NCBI GenBank assembly: GCA_018376905.1
Contig: JAHAAK010000002.1
Span: 1-64,000, forward strand
DNA from: Collinsella sp.
Lineage (GTDB): Bacteria > Actinomycetota > Coriobacteriia > Coriobacteriales > Coriobacteriaceae
Length of the DNA: 64,000 nt
Reading direction: 5' to 3'
The notes beneath the pieces were generated by a model. It saw only the letters and a program-made list of their open reading frames with translations. It was not told the origin of the DNA and did no database searches. Below, one piece after another: positions 8,355-16,661 of the stretch (positions within the stretch are counted from its first letter, which is position 1; every line of letters starts with the position of its first letter). The position numbers and the translations under genes are program-made.

Positions 8355-9549
8355 GGCAGGCGATAATCTCATCCGAAAGATCGAGGGCGGAATTGGTCAC
8401 GGCGTCCATATCGTAGTAACGATACTCGGCCAGACGACCCACCGGGTGGAAGTTCGTCAGGTTCTGGACGCGCTCAAGATAGCGCTCATAGAGCTCACGG
8501 TTCTCGGGCTCAAGAATGGCGTAGTACGGCGTCTCGCCCGAGCCGGGCGTATAGGCCTTGGAGTACTCCTTCATGATGGTGGTCTTGCCGGGCAGGACCT
8601 GACCGGTCATGTTCTTGAACTCGGTGATGCGCGTGTAGTCCTCGCTCGTGGTGTAGTTGACAGTGCCCACGGGCTGGAACTGGTCCATATCGAGCGTCTC
8701 GAACTTCATATCGAGCGTGCGGTACGGCAACGCACCCAAGTCGAGGTTGAACAGCTCGTCGAGTGGACCGGTGTAGACGATCTCGCCACCATAGACCTTG
8801 CCGTCGATCTTGACGGTAGTCTCGTCGATTTCAAAGAGGTCACGGGCGTCCACGTCGCAGAACACGTCGATCAGGTCGTGGTCGAGCATGTGCTCAAAGA
8901 GCGCCGTGTAGCCCTCCTGCGGCATGCCCTGGAAGGGAGCTTGCGGGAAGTAGCGGTCATCATCGCCCACAAAGACGGGAACGCGGCCGGTGATCGAGGG
9001 GTCGATCTGATCGGGCGTCTGGCCCCACTGCTTCATGGTGTAATGCAAAAAGACGTTTTCGTAGACGTAATCGGCGACCTCGGCAAGATCCGGGTCGTTC
9101 TTCTTACGCAGCTCCATAATGGGCACCTTGACATCCTTGCCAAAGGTCTCCACGAGCTTCTGATACAGCTCCTCGCCGCGCTCGTCACCAAAGGCGAGCT
9201 TGAGACTCGCATGGTTGAAGGGCACGGGCATAAGGGTACCGTTGATGTTGGCGAGCACCTTGTGCTGATAATCCGTCCACTTGGTAAAGCGCGACAGGAA
9301 ATTGTGCACGCGCTCGTTAAAGGTGTGATAGATATGCGGACCGTACTCGTGAATCAGGATTCCGGCCTCGTCAGTGCAGTCATAGGCATTGCCCGCAATG
9401 TGGCTACGGCGCTCCAAAACGGCAACACGATAGCCGATGGTCTCGGCAAGACGGCGGGCGCAAACGGCACCGGCATATCCAGCACCGACGACAATCATGT
9501 CGTACGCGCCGGCGTTAAAGCCTTCAGGCAGGCCTGAGGTAATCTGCAT
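8347..9549 (-). CDS. glf: UDP-galactopyranose mutase
   Basis: Flavoenzyme that interconverts UDP-galactopyranose and UDP-galactofuranose. The 400-residue length fits. The FAD-binding motif VVGAGYAGAVCARR lies at about residues 21-34, with ERRSHIAGNAYD and HEYGPHIYHTF following, and the UGM-type region VGDDDRYFPQAPFQGMPQEG is present. The start at 9549 has AAGGAG six bases upstream. It is the first gene of a two-gene operon with the family 2 glycosyltransferase and points to galactofuranose in a surface glycan. Its promoter lies in the 230-base gap shared with pta. Confidence 0.95.
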   Translation of the reverse strand: MQITSGLPEGFNAGAYDMIVVGAGYAGAVCARRLAETIGYRVAVLERRSHIAGNAYDCTDEAGILIHEYGPHIYHTFNERVHNFLSRFTKWTDYQHKVLANINGTLMPVPFNHASLKLAFGDERGEELYQKLVETFGKDVKVPIMELRKKNDPDLAEVADYVYENVFLHYTMKQWGQTPDQIDPSITGRVPVFVGDDDRYFPQAPFQGMPQEGYTALFEHMLDHDLIDVFCDVDARDLFEIDETTVKIDGKVYGGEIVYTGPLDELFNLDLGALPYRTLDMKFETLDMDQFQPVGTVNYTTSEDYTRITEFKNMTGQVLPGKTTIMKEYSKAYTPGSGETPYYAILEPENRELYERYLERVQNLTNFHPVGRLAEYRYYDMDAVTNSALDLSDEIIACHA

Positions 9550-9705
9550 CGATACTCCTTGTCAAAAGCCACGGGCTCGTTAGCTGGGCTTTTCTCGAAC
9601 ATTCTTCGAGACATATTTATCAGAGCGATTATAGCGCTAATGCGTCCTATAATGAGCTTGCCACACAAGGAAAGCTCAAGCACCGCGGCGTACATAATTG
9701 AAAGG

Positions 9706-9728
9706 TAAACCCGCTAGCAGCGGGTTTA
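9706..9728 (+). other. Hairpin in the pta leader
   Basis: A perfect 10-bp hairpin, TAAACCCGCT (9706-9715) with AGCGGGTTTA (9719-9728), lies about 50 bases before the pta start. A -10-like TATAAT at 9648-9653 lies upstream of it, without a clear -35. The hairpin would be in the pta 5'-UTR; whether it attenuates or stabilises is unknown. Confidence 0.4.
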
Positions 9729-9780
9729 TTCGTGAACAGCCGGGTGCCTGGAGCTTAGCGAAACGCTTGTAAGGAGTAAC

Positions 9781-10761
9781 ATGAGCGATTTCCTAAACCG
9801 TATGAAGTCTGCCGCCAAGGCCGACCTTAAGACGATCGTCCTGCCCGAGGGCGAGGATCCGCGCACTATCGTCGCGGCCACCAAAATCATCGAGGAGGGC
9901 CTGGCAAAGATCGTCATCCTGGGCAACCCCGACGAGATCAACGTTCCCGGCGCTACCGTCATCGACCCGCGCAATGCCGAGAAGCACGAGGAGTATGCGC
10001 AGAAGTTTGCTGAGCTCCGCGCCAAGAAGGGCGTTACCATCGAGCAGGCTCGCGCCCAGGTGATGGACGCCACCTACTTTGGCACCATGATGGTCAAGAT
10101 GGGCGACGCCGACGGCCTGGTCTCCGGCGCCTGCCACTCCACCGCCGACACCCTGCGCCCTGCACTTCAGATCCTCAAGACCGCCCCGGGCACCAAGCTG
10201 GTCTCGGCCTTCTTCGTGATGTGCACCGACACCCCGCAGTTCGGCACCGACGGCACGCTGATCTTCGCCGACTGCGGCCTCAACATCAACCCGTCCTCCG
10301 ACGAGCTCTCCGAGATCGCCATCGCCTCTGCTCACTCCTGGTCCACCTTCATGGGCAACGTTGAGCCGCACGTGGCCATGCTCTCCTACTCCACCATGGG
10401 CTCCGCCGGCGGCGAGGTCGCCAAGAAGGTCCAAGAGGCCGTGAAGTTCTGCAAGGAGAAGGCTCCCGAGCTCGCCATCGACGGCGACCTGCAGCTCGAC
10501 GCCGCTATCGTCCCCACCGTCGCCCAGCTCAAGGCTCCCGGCTCCTCCGTCGCCGGTAAGGCCAACGTGCTCGTGTTCCCCGACCTCGAGGCAGGCAACA
10601 TCGGCTACAAGCTGGTCCAGCGCTTCGCCGGCGCCGACGCTTACGGCCCCATCCTGCAGGGCATCGCCAAGCCGGTCAACGACCTGTCGCGCGGCTGCTC
10701 TGCCGACGACATCGTGGGTGTCGTAGCCATCACCGCCGTCCAGGCTCAGATGGCTGAGTAG
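9781..10761 (+). CDS. pta: Phosphate acetyltransferase
   Basis: Converts acetyl-CoA and phosphate to acetyl phosphate, the step before acetate kinase in acetate fermentation. The 326-residue length is that of the short, single-domain Pta. The N-terminus (DLKTIVLPEGEDPRTIVAA), MVKMGDADGLVSGACHSTAD and the C-terminal NVLVFPDLEAGNIGYK / VNDLSRGC motifs are characteristic. AAGGAGTAAC immediately precedes the start. It faces the two acetate kinase genes across a long palindrome, so the pathway is split between converging transcripts. Confidence 0.96.
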   Translation: MSDFLNRMKSAAKADLKTIVLPEGEDPRTIVAATKIIEEGLAKIVILGNPDEINVPGATVIDPRNAEKHEEYAQKFAELRAKKGVTIEQARAQVMDATYFGTMMVKMGDADGLVSGACHSTADTLRPALQILKTAPGTKLVSAFFVMCTDTPQFGTDGTLIFADCGLNINPSSDELSEIAIASAHSWSTFMGNVEPHVAMLSYSTMGSAGGEVAKKVQEAVKFCKEKAPELAIDGDLQLDAAIVPTVAQLKAPGSSVAGKANVLVFPDLEAGNIGYKLVQRFAGADAYGPILQGIAKPVNDLSRGCSADDIVGVVAITAVQAQMAE

Positions 10762-10776
10762 CGCACGCACTCGCCC

Positions 10777-10907
10777 GAAGGCCGTACGGGCTAACCCCTG
10801 AAAACGTCCTCGACCAATGAAACGCCCCCGTTCTGCTCCTCCGGAGCTACGAACGGGGGCGTTTCTGGTCTGCGGATTGTTTTCAGGGGTTAGCCCGTAC
10901 GGCCTTC
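10777..10907. repeat. Perfect 29-bp inverted repeat with nested terminator hairpin
   Basis: The arms 10777-10805 and 10879-10907 are perfectly complementary over 29 bases. Inside them is a perfect 15-bp stem (10819-10833 with 10851-10865), and in its loop another 5-bp stem (GCTCC-TCC-GGAGC, 10835-10847). The inner stem could end pta transcription. The structure sits between the convergent pta and ackA genes, as do similar ones elsewhere in the window. Confidence 0.88.
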
Positions 10908-11057
10908 TACCGCCACGTAGCAATCAGGGTATCTGGGGTGGACGGCGGCTTGGCTACGAGCTGGAGCTGAAGATCTGAATGATCGGGTGCCGTTGCTGGG
11001 AGCACAGGCATTGCTGATGATGATCACTTTGGGACTGGAATTTCCGCCTGCTAGTAA

Positions 11058-11095
11058 AAAGGCCTCCGGAGCTGTTGCTCTGAAGGCCTTTCTCT
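11058..11095 (-). terminator. Terminator for the acetate kinase transcript
   Basis: AAAGGCCT (11058-11065) pairs with AGGCCTTT (11084-11091), with further pairing inside; read on the minus strand the stem is followed by a run of T. It lies 20 bases after the ackA stop. Confidence 0.75.
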
Positions 11096-11113
11096 CAGTT
11101 GCAGATGAATGCG

Positions 11114-12292
11114 TTAGTTGTTCCCGGTTAGACGCTCGACGTCGTGGGCGATCATGTATTCCTCGTCGGTGGGGATGACCATGACCGTGACGGAAGAGCC
11201 GGCGGCGCTGATGACCTGCGGGCCGTTGCCCACGGCCTCGCGGTTCTTGTTGTTATCGATGCGCACGCCCAGCCACTCAAAGCAGTCGCAGAAGGCCTTG
11301 CGGATTGACCAGTCGTTCTCGCCGATGCCAGCGGTAAAGGTGATGGTATCCACGCCCGCCATGGAGGCGATCATGGAACCGGCCTGCTGCATGGCCTTGT
11401 AGGCGAACATATCGAAGGCGAGCAGGCAACGCTCGTCGCCCTCGGAGGCGCGCGTGCGAATGTCGCGGGCGTCGTTGGAGATGCCCGAGATGGCAAGCAG
11501 GCCGGACTGCTTGTTCATCATGTCGTCGACTTCCTGGTAGCTGTAGCCGCCCTCGCGCTGCAGGTAGCACACGGTGGCCGGGTCGATGGAACCGCAACGG
11601 GTGCCCATCATCAGACCGTCGAGCGGCGTGAGGCCCATCGTGGTATCGCGGCACACGCCGTCCTCGATGGCGGCGAGCGAAGCGCCGTTGCCCAGGTGGC
11701 ACGAAAGCAGACGGTGGCAGCGAGTACCCAGGATCTCCTTGGCCATCATCCACTCGTAACGATGGCTCGTACCATGGGCGCCGTACTTGCGCACGTGATA
11801 CTTGTCGCACACGTCCTTGGGCAGGGCGTAGGTGTAGGCGACCTCGGGCATGGTCATGTGGAACGAGGTATCGAAGACGGCAACGTTGGGCAGCTCCGGA
11901 TACTTCTCGCGGCAATACTCAATCGCTGCGGCCTCGCCGTAGTTGTGCAGCGGGGCGAGCGGCGCCACCTCGAGAATCTTAGCCATGACCTCATCGTCGA
12001 CGACCGCGGAATCATCGAAGTACCAGCCGCCCTGAACGATGCGGTGGCCGATGCCATCGATCGCAAAGTCGGTCTTCTCGAGCTCCTCGAGCACGCGTGC
12101 GATAGCCGAGCGATGGTCGGGGAAAGGAATCTCCTCGGTCTGCTTGGCGCCACCGTTCTCGGAATGGCCAAAGATGCCCATCTCCGAGCCGATGCGCTCG
12201 CAGTTACCCTTGGCGAAAACCTCGCGGGTATCGGTGTCCAAAAGCTGATATTTAAGGCTCGAGCTGCCGGCGTTGACAACAAGTACGTTCAT
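11114..12292 (-). CDS. ackA: Acetate kinase, copy 1
   Basis: Makes ATP and acetate from acetyl phosphate and ADP. 392 residues. Visible family motifs: VVNAGSSSLKY at the N-terminus, GHRIVQGG with the substrate-binding Arg, FDTSFH with the catalytic Asp, AHGTSHRY, CHLGNGASL with the expected Asn, GTRCGSIDP and the C-terminal TDEEYMIA with the metal-binding Glu. All key positions are kept, so this copy should be active. AAGGAG lies just upstream of the start at 12292. It is downstream of, and clearly related to, the second acetate kinase gene, indicating an old tandem duplication. Confidence 0.95.
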   Translation of the reverse strand: MNVLVVNAGSSSLKYQLLDTDTREVFAKGNCERIGSEMGIFGHSENGGAKQTEEIPFPDHRSAIARVLEELEKTDFAIDGIGHRIVQGGWYFDDSAVVDDEVMAKILEVAPLAPLHNYGEAAAIEYCREKYPELPNVAVFDTSFHMTMPEVAYTYALPKDVCDKYHVRKYGAHGTSHRYEWMMAKEILGTRCHRLLSCHLGNGASLAAIEDGVCRDTTMGLTPLDGLMMGTRCGSIDPATVCYLQREGGYSYQEVDDMMNKQSGLLAISGISNDARDIRTRASEGDERCLLAFDMFAYKAMQQAGSMIASMAGVDTITFTAGIGENDWSIRKAFCDCFEWLGVRIDNNKNREAVGNGPQVISAAGSSVTVMVIPTDEEYMIAHDVERLTGNN

Positions 12293-12456
12293 GAGACTCC
12301 TTCGTGATTACAATACGGTCGGCAAACCAATAAAGCGGCCGTATCCTTAATAAGAAGTTATCAGAGTTCAATAATTCTCTATTAAACTCTTCGCCCAAAG
12401 CGCATAAAAGGGGGCCGAACGGCACCAGGCCATCCAGTCCCCTCCCCTTGCATCAA

Positions 12457-13635
12457 TTACTTGCCGTTGACGATGCGCTCGACGTCGGAAGCGATCATGA
12501 ACTCCTCGTCCGTGGGGATGACGAAGATCTTGACCTTGGAATCCTTAGCGGACAGGCACCAGGCGCCATCGCCACGCAGAGCATTGCGAGCGTGATCCAT
12601 CTTGACGCCCATAAAGGCCAGACGGTCGGCCACACCGGCGCGGACAGCCGGAGCGTGCTCGCCGATGCCGGCGGTAAAGACGAGCGTATCCATGCCGCAC
12701 ATGGAGGTTGCCATCTCGGCGGCCTTGGCGGCAATCTTGTAGACGAACATGTCGAAGGCGAGCTGGGCCTCGGGGTCGCCGGCAGCGGCGAGCTCCTCGA
12801 CGTTACGGCAGTCGTTGGTCTTGCCGCCGGTCACAGCCATAAGGCCAGACTTCTTGTTCATCATCTCGTCAACCTCGTCGAAGGTGTAACCACCCTCGCG
12901 CTGCAGATAGCACACGGTAGCCGGGTCGATGGAACCGCAACGGGTGCCCATCATGACGCCGTCGAGCGGGGTAAGGCCCATGGTGGTGTCCATGCACTTG
13001 CCGTCCTCGATGGCGCACAGGGAGGCGCCGGAGCCGATGTGGCACACGACGACCTTGCGGGCCTCGCCGTTGGTCATCTCGGCAACCTTCTTGGAGATGT
13101 AGCGATAGCTGGTGCCGTGAGCGCCGTACTTACGAATGTGCAGCTTGTCGCAAACGTCCTTGGGCAGGGCGTAAGTCTTGGCGACCTCGGGCATGTTGAA
13201 GTGGAAAGCGGTGTCGTAGACCGTGACGTTGGGCAGGTCGGGATACTGTTCGAGGCAGAACTCGATAACGTTAGCCTCGGGGTTGTTGTGCAGCGGGGCG
13301 AGCGGAGCGACCTCGCGGATCTTGGCGAGAACGTCCTCGTCGACGAGGGAGGAATCGCCAAAGTACCAACCGCCCTGAACGATGCGGTGGCCGATGCCCT
13401 CGATCTTGACGCCGTTGGCCTCGAGGTCCTTCAGGACGACCTCGATGGCGACCTTGTGGTCGGGGAACTCGATGTTCTCGGTCACCTTCTTGGAGCCGTT
13501 GGCAGCATGGGTGAAGGTACCGCCGGTAAAGCAGACGCGCTCGCAGGAGCCCTTTGCGGACACCTTGTGGGACTTGGTATCGATGACCTGATACTTAAGG
13601 GTCGAAGATCCTGCGTTGACGACCAGAACGTTCAT
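12457..13635 (-). CDS. Acetate kinase, copy 2 (diverged paralogue)
   Basis: 392 residues, the same length as the neighbouring copy and alignable end to end without large gaps. It keeps the phosphate-site start (VVNAGSSTLKY), the catalytic Asp (YDTAFH), AHGTSYRY, GTRCGSIDP and TDEEFMIA, but the normally invariant CHLGNGAS reads CHIGSGAS here, so the Asn of the active site is Ser. It may be a working acetate kinase with altered kinetics or prefer another acyl phosphate such as propionyl or butyryl phosphate; sequence cannot decide. AGGGAGA precedes the start. The 160-base gap to copy 1 has no obvious terminator, so co-transcription is possible. Confidence 0.9.
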   Translation of the reverse strand: MNVLVVNAGSSTLKYQVIDTKSHKVSAKGSCERVCFTGGTFTHAANGSKKVTENIEFPDHKVAIEVVLKDLEANGVKIEGIGHRIVQGGWYFGDSSLVDEDVLAKIREVAPLAPLHNNPEANVIEFCLEQYPDLPNVTVYDTAFHFNMPEVAKTYALPKDVCDKLHIRKYGAHGTSYRYISKKVAEMTNGEARKVVVCHIGSGASLCAIEDGKCMDTTMGLTPLDGVMMGTRCGSIDPATVCYLQREGGYTFDEVDEMMNKKSGLMAVTGGKTNDCRNVEELAAAGDPEAQLAFDMFVYKIAAKAAEMATSMCGMDTLVFTAGIGEHAPAVRAGVADRLAFMGVKMDHARNALRGDGAWCLSAKDSKVKIFVIPTDEEFMIASDVERIVNGK

Positions 13636-13688
13636 GTGTCTCCCTACTAACAGGCGGTGTGGCGCCGCCAGGTTACATACGCTTCAAT

Positions 13689-13722
13689 AATAAACCCAAA
13701 CGCCCTCGCGCTCGGGTTTATT
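13689..13722 (-). terminator. Terminator-like hairpin after the MFS gene
   Basis: AATAAACCC (13689-13697) pairs with GGGTTTATT (13714-13722). Read on the minus strand the stem ends in TTTATTATT, fitting termination of the MFS transcript before the acetate kinase genes. Confidence 0.6.
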
Positions 13723-13755
13723 GCGTTGATATATAAGTTATCGATGCCTGGATGC

Positions 13756-14916
13756 TCATGGCCTTTGACTTGTAAGACGAAACAGCGCGGGAATATACGC
13801 CAACGAAGAAATCCCAAGCGCAGCAAGCAACACAACCCGAATACCCACAACGCTACTCAACACAGCATTGAGCAGATAGAAAAGAACGGCGCCCACCGCC
13901 ACCATCTGGCTTTGAACCGAAATCAGCGAACAGCGCATCGATGAATCGGCAGCATTTTGAAAAACTGAGTATTTAATCGGAGCAAACAACGCGTAAGCGA
14001 CCGTCTGCAGCACATAGAACACAGGCAATAAATAGGCTGGAGTTAAGGGGTTCAAAAACAAAGCAGCCAAGAAAAGACGAACGATGCCGCAAATACGCGC
14101 AAAACGGCCCTTGTCGACATGAGCAACCACACTGGGCACAAAAAACCCTATGGAGGCGGAGACAAGGAGCTGGACCGCAATGGTCACGCCAGAAGCGACG
14201 GCATTCATTCCGCGACCTGCAAGCAGCAGTGAGAAAAAGTCTTCCAGAGCGACGAAAGCAAATGCTTGGGAACAATCCATGATGAACGCCGAGCAAAGAA
14301 TGCTATTGCCCGCAATAGCGGCCTTGATCATCTTCGGGCTAATTCTACGCACGGGTATTGCAGCAGTGCCTCCGCTTCGCCCCTCAGGAATACAGACAAC
14401 GACAACCAATGTCAGCACCATTGCGATGATATCGACCGAAAGCCCAATGAGATACGCGCCGGCGGACGAAATGAAACCGCCCACACAAGCGGAGAGGGCA
14501 TAAGAGGCATAGAAAACAAATCGCTCAACGACATTAAGTCTTACGAGCTGGTCCTGAGAGACGCTGTCAATGTAAATCGCTTCTATGGATCCGCTCAGAC
14601 ATGCAACGGCAAAACCTTTGAGAGCGAACGCACCGATTAAAAGCAGAGGGAAACGGACGAGAAGCAGGGCAGCGTAGTATCCAAGCATCCCCACGACGCC
14701 AACGAGACCGCTTGTCTTTCGTCCAAACCTATCAGCAATATAGCCAGTGGGAACTTCGAGGATGAACTTGCTCACTTGATATGCAATCATCATGCTAGAA
14801 ATCGCCACTATCGAGAATCCGACGAATTCAAGGTAAACCGTCAGAAAATACAAAATGGTGCTGAAGTTCGACAGAAAAACGAACGTCATATAAAGCAAAA
14901 CCGTACGGTTTTTCAT
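13756..14916 (-). CDS. Major facilitator superfamily transporter
   Basis: 386 residues with about 12 hydrophobic segments. The cytoplasmic loop motif after helix 2, GYIADRFGRKTSGLVG, is the MFS signature (motif A). The start at 14916 is chosen because GGAGGGCGGAGC lies directly upstream; a frame extends to 14940 without support. Substrate cannot be predicted; drug or metabolite efflux is common for transporters of this size next to a LysR gene. Base composition is lower in GC and codon choice more relaxed than in the neighbouring fermentation and DNA-repair genes, which suggests horizontal acquisition together with the LysR gene. Confidence 0.88.
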   Translation of the reverse strand: MKNRTVLLYMTFVFLSNFSTILYFLTVYLEFVGFSIVAISSMMIAYQVSKFILEVPTGYIADRFGRKTSGLVGVVGMLGYYAALLLVRFPLLLIGAFALKGFAVACLSGSIEAIYIDSVSQDQLVRLNVVERFVFYASYALSACVGGFISSAGAYLIGLSVDIIAMVLTLVVVVCIPEGRSGGTAAIPVRRISPKMIKAAIAGNSILCSAFIMDCSQAFAFVALEDFFSLLLAGRGMNAVASGVTIAVQLLVSASIGFFVPSVVAHVDKGRFARICGIVRLFLAALFLNPLTPAYLLPVFYVLQTVAYALFAPIKYSVFQNAADSSMRCSLISVQSQMVAVGAVLFYLLNAVLSSVVGIRVVLLAALGISSLAYIPALFRLTSQRP

Positions 14917-15035
14917 GCTCCGCCCTCCAAGAGTCAACAATCTGAATCGGAATCTTGGAAAAGCATGAGGGCAAAGCCGTCAGTCATGTGTTACAAGGCG
15001 TCAACATTCACTTGACAACACGAGGCCAAATGGCC

Positions 15036-15926
15036 TCACGAAGCAAGATGACGCAATAGGTGAAGAAATACCGTCTGGTGTCGATCGGTCCAGGCATTTT
15101 GTCGATAGCAAAAGTAGATGGGCAAGGCTACGTCATGCGAGCCTTCAATAGAGCACTCGCTCACTTCCAATCCATCTGATGCGAGAGAAGAGCCAGAAAA
15201 ACTCAATATCAATCCCCCGGCTTGAAGAAACTCAGCCTGCGCCCTGCTTCCGTATTCGACATCGCGAAAGCGGAAATTAACCAGCTGAGCTTCGGGGCAT
15301 TGATTGATTGCATTGAGACAGGGTGACAAATTAATGGGAACAGCGAGCCTGCCGCCCAGTAACTCACGAATGGTCATAGCGTCAACAGATTGATGACCAG
15401 CTGGGCATGAAAGAACCCTGAGCTCCTTTTCACCCATATATTTTGAAGAAAGGACGCTGTCCCGTGGTTCCTCAAACGAGATAGCCGCGTCCGAAATTCC
15501 AAGTATAAGTGATTCAAAGCATGTTGCCGTTGGCTGATGCCACACATCAAGATGAATCTGAGGGTGCGAGCTTTCAAACGAGTCGTACCAGTTTTCGGAA
15601 AAAAGGAGCCCCCGCCCGTGAAGACAGGGGGCGTAAAGACGGAAATGGCCGTCGGGCGAAACGCCGCCGTTCCCCGATTGAGCGTACTTTTTGAGATCGT
15701 CGACTTGCGCCAGGATCACGCGTGCACGACGCGCAAATTCTCTGCCCGCCGGAGACAAAACAGCCTCCCCCGCCGATCGGTCGAGCAAAACAATCTGATA
15801 CTCAGATTCCAACTTTTTTATTGCCGACGAAACGGCCTGCGGACTCACGTGAACGGCGCGAGCTGCTTTGCGCACGCCGCCATAGTTCGCTACAGCTTGA
15901 AGGTATTCGAGTTGAGAAAGCTGCAT
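15036..15926 (-). CDS. LysR-family transcriptional regulator
   Basis: 296 residues. The N-terminal winged helix-turn-helix is clear (LSQLEYLQAVANYGGVRKAA then VHVSPQAVSSAIKKLE), followed by the LysR linker helix and a co-inducer-binding domain (about residues 90-296). TGGAGTAATCT precedes the start at 15926. It lies directly upstream of the MFS gene on the same strand, about 120 bases apart, and probably controls it in response to the transported compound (inference). It shares the lower GC content of the MFS gene. Confidence 0.88.
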   Translation of the reverse strand: MQLSQLEYLQAVANYGGVRKAARAVHVSPQAVSSAIKKLESEYQIVLLDRSAGEAVLSPAGREFARRARVILAQVDDLKKYAQSGNGGVSPDGHFRLYAPCLHGRGLLFSENWYDSFESSHPQIHLDVWHQPTATCFESLILGISDAAISFEEPRDSVLSSKYMGEKELRVLSCPAGHQSVDAMTIRELLGGRLAVPINLSPCLNAINQCPEAQLVNFRFRDVEYGSRAQAEFLQAGGLILSFSGSSLASDGLEVSECSIEGSHDVALPIYFCYRQNAWTDRHQTVFLHLLRHLAS

Positions 15927-15967
15927 AGATTACTCCAAAGGCAGCCAAGTCGACGGCCTACGCGCCC

Positions 15968-16303
15968 TCAGATGAGGTTCTCGCCCAGGTTCTTGCCACC
16001 GAGAACGTGCATGTGGAAGTGCATGACGGTCTGACCGGCGTTAACGCCCTTGTTGGAGATGACGCGGAAACCGTCCTCCAAGCCCTTGGCCTTAGCGACC
16101 TCCTGGATGGCGTGAGCCATGGCGCCCATGGTCTCGGCAGGTACGTTGTCGGCGATGTCACTGTAATGCTTCTTGGGGATCACGAGCGTATGGACCGGCG
16201 CCTGGGGATTGAGGTCGTCGAAGGCGATGACCTGGTCATCCTCATAGACAACGGTCGAGGGGATCTCGTGGTTGGCAATTTTGCAGAAGATGCAATCGCA
16301 CAT
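15968..16303 (-). CDS. HIT-family hydrolase (HinT-like)
   Basis: 111-residue histidine-triad protein. The triad HFHMHVLGG at the C-terminus and the N-terminal CDCIFCKIANHEIPS with its zinc-type cysteines are characteristic of HinT proteins, which hydrolyse nucleoside 5'-phosphoramidates such as AMP-lysine. The start at 16303 is preceded by AAAGGA; a longer frame begins at 16321 without support. It follows the exonuclease VII genes on the same strand, with 49 bases between. Confidence 0.92.
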   Translation of the reverse strand: MCDCIFCKIANHEIPSTVVYEDDQVIAFDDLNPQAPVHTLVIPKKHYSDIADNVPAETMGAMAHAIQEVAKAKGLEDGFRVISNKGVNAGQTVMHFHMHVLGGKNLGENLI

Positions 16304-16352
16304 AGTTGGTTCCTTTCTCACAGACCAAGGTAATTATATTTGGTCGGGATGG

Positions 16353-16619
16353 CTAGAACGAGAGGTTGTCGTCGGTGTTGGCGGCTTCGCCGTCGGCGAG
16401 CACGTCGTTGCCGTCGACGTCCTTAAGAAGCACCGAGACCTTCTGCTCGGCATCGGACAGGCGGGTGCGCAGGCTCTTGAGGAGCTCGACGCCGCGGGTA
16501 TAGCTCTCGAGCGATTCCTCGAGCTCCATATCGCCCGACTCCAAGCTGCGAATGATGAGCTCCAACTCCTGCGAGGCCTGCTTGTACGTAAGCTGCTCGA
16601 CCGGGGTTTTCTCTGCCAT
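16353..16619 (-). CDS. xseB: Exodeoxyribonuclease VII small subunit
   Basis: 88 residues. The helical hairpin sequence LTYKQASQELELIIRSLESG then LEESLESYTRGVELLKSLR is the family signature. It binds XseA to form exonuclease VII, which degrades single-stranded DNA to short oligonucleotides. AGGAAAGGAAACAGAT precedes the start, and the gene follows xseA by 42 bases, so they form one operon. Confidence 0.95.
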   Translation of the reverse strand: MAEKTPVEQLTYKQASQELELIIRSLESGDMELEESLESYTRGVELLKSLRTRLSDAEQKVSVLLKDVDGNDVLADGEAANTDDNLSF

Positions 16620-16661
16620 ATCTGTTTCCTTTCCTAAAGGTTTATCGCTATGAAACGCGGT

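Noticed and set aside
12293..12456. Possible terminator between the two acetate kinase genes
   Set aside because: Only a weak GC-rich pairing around 12408-12445 without a T-run is visible, so no terminator is claimed.
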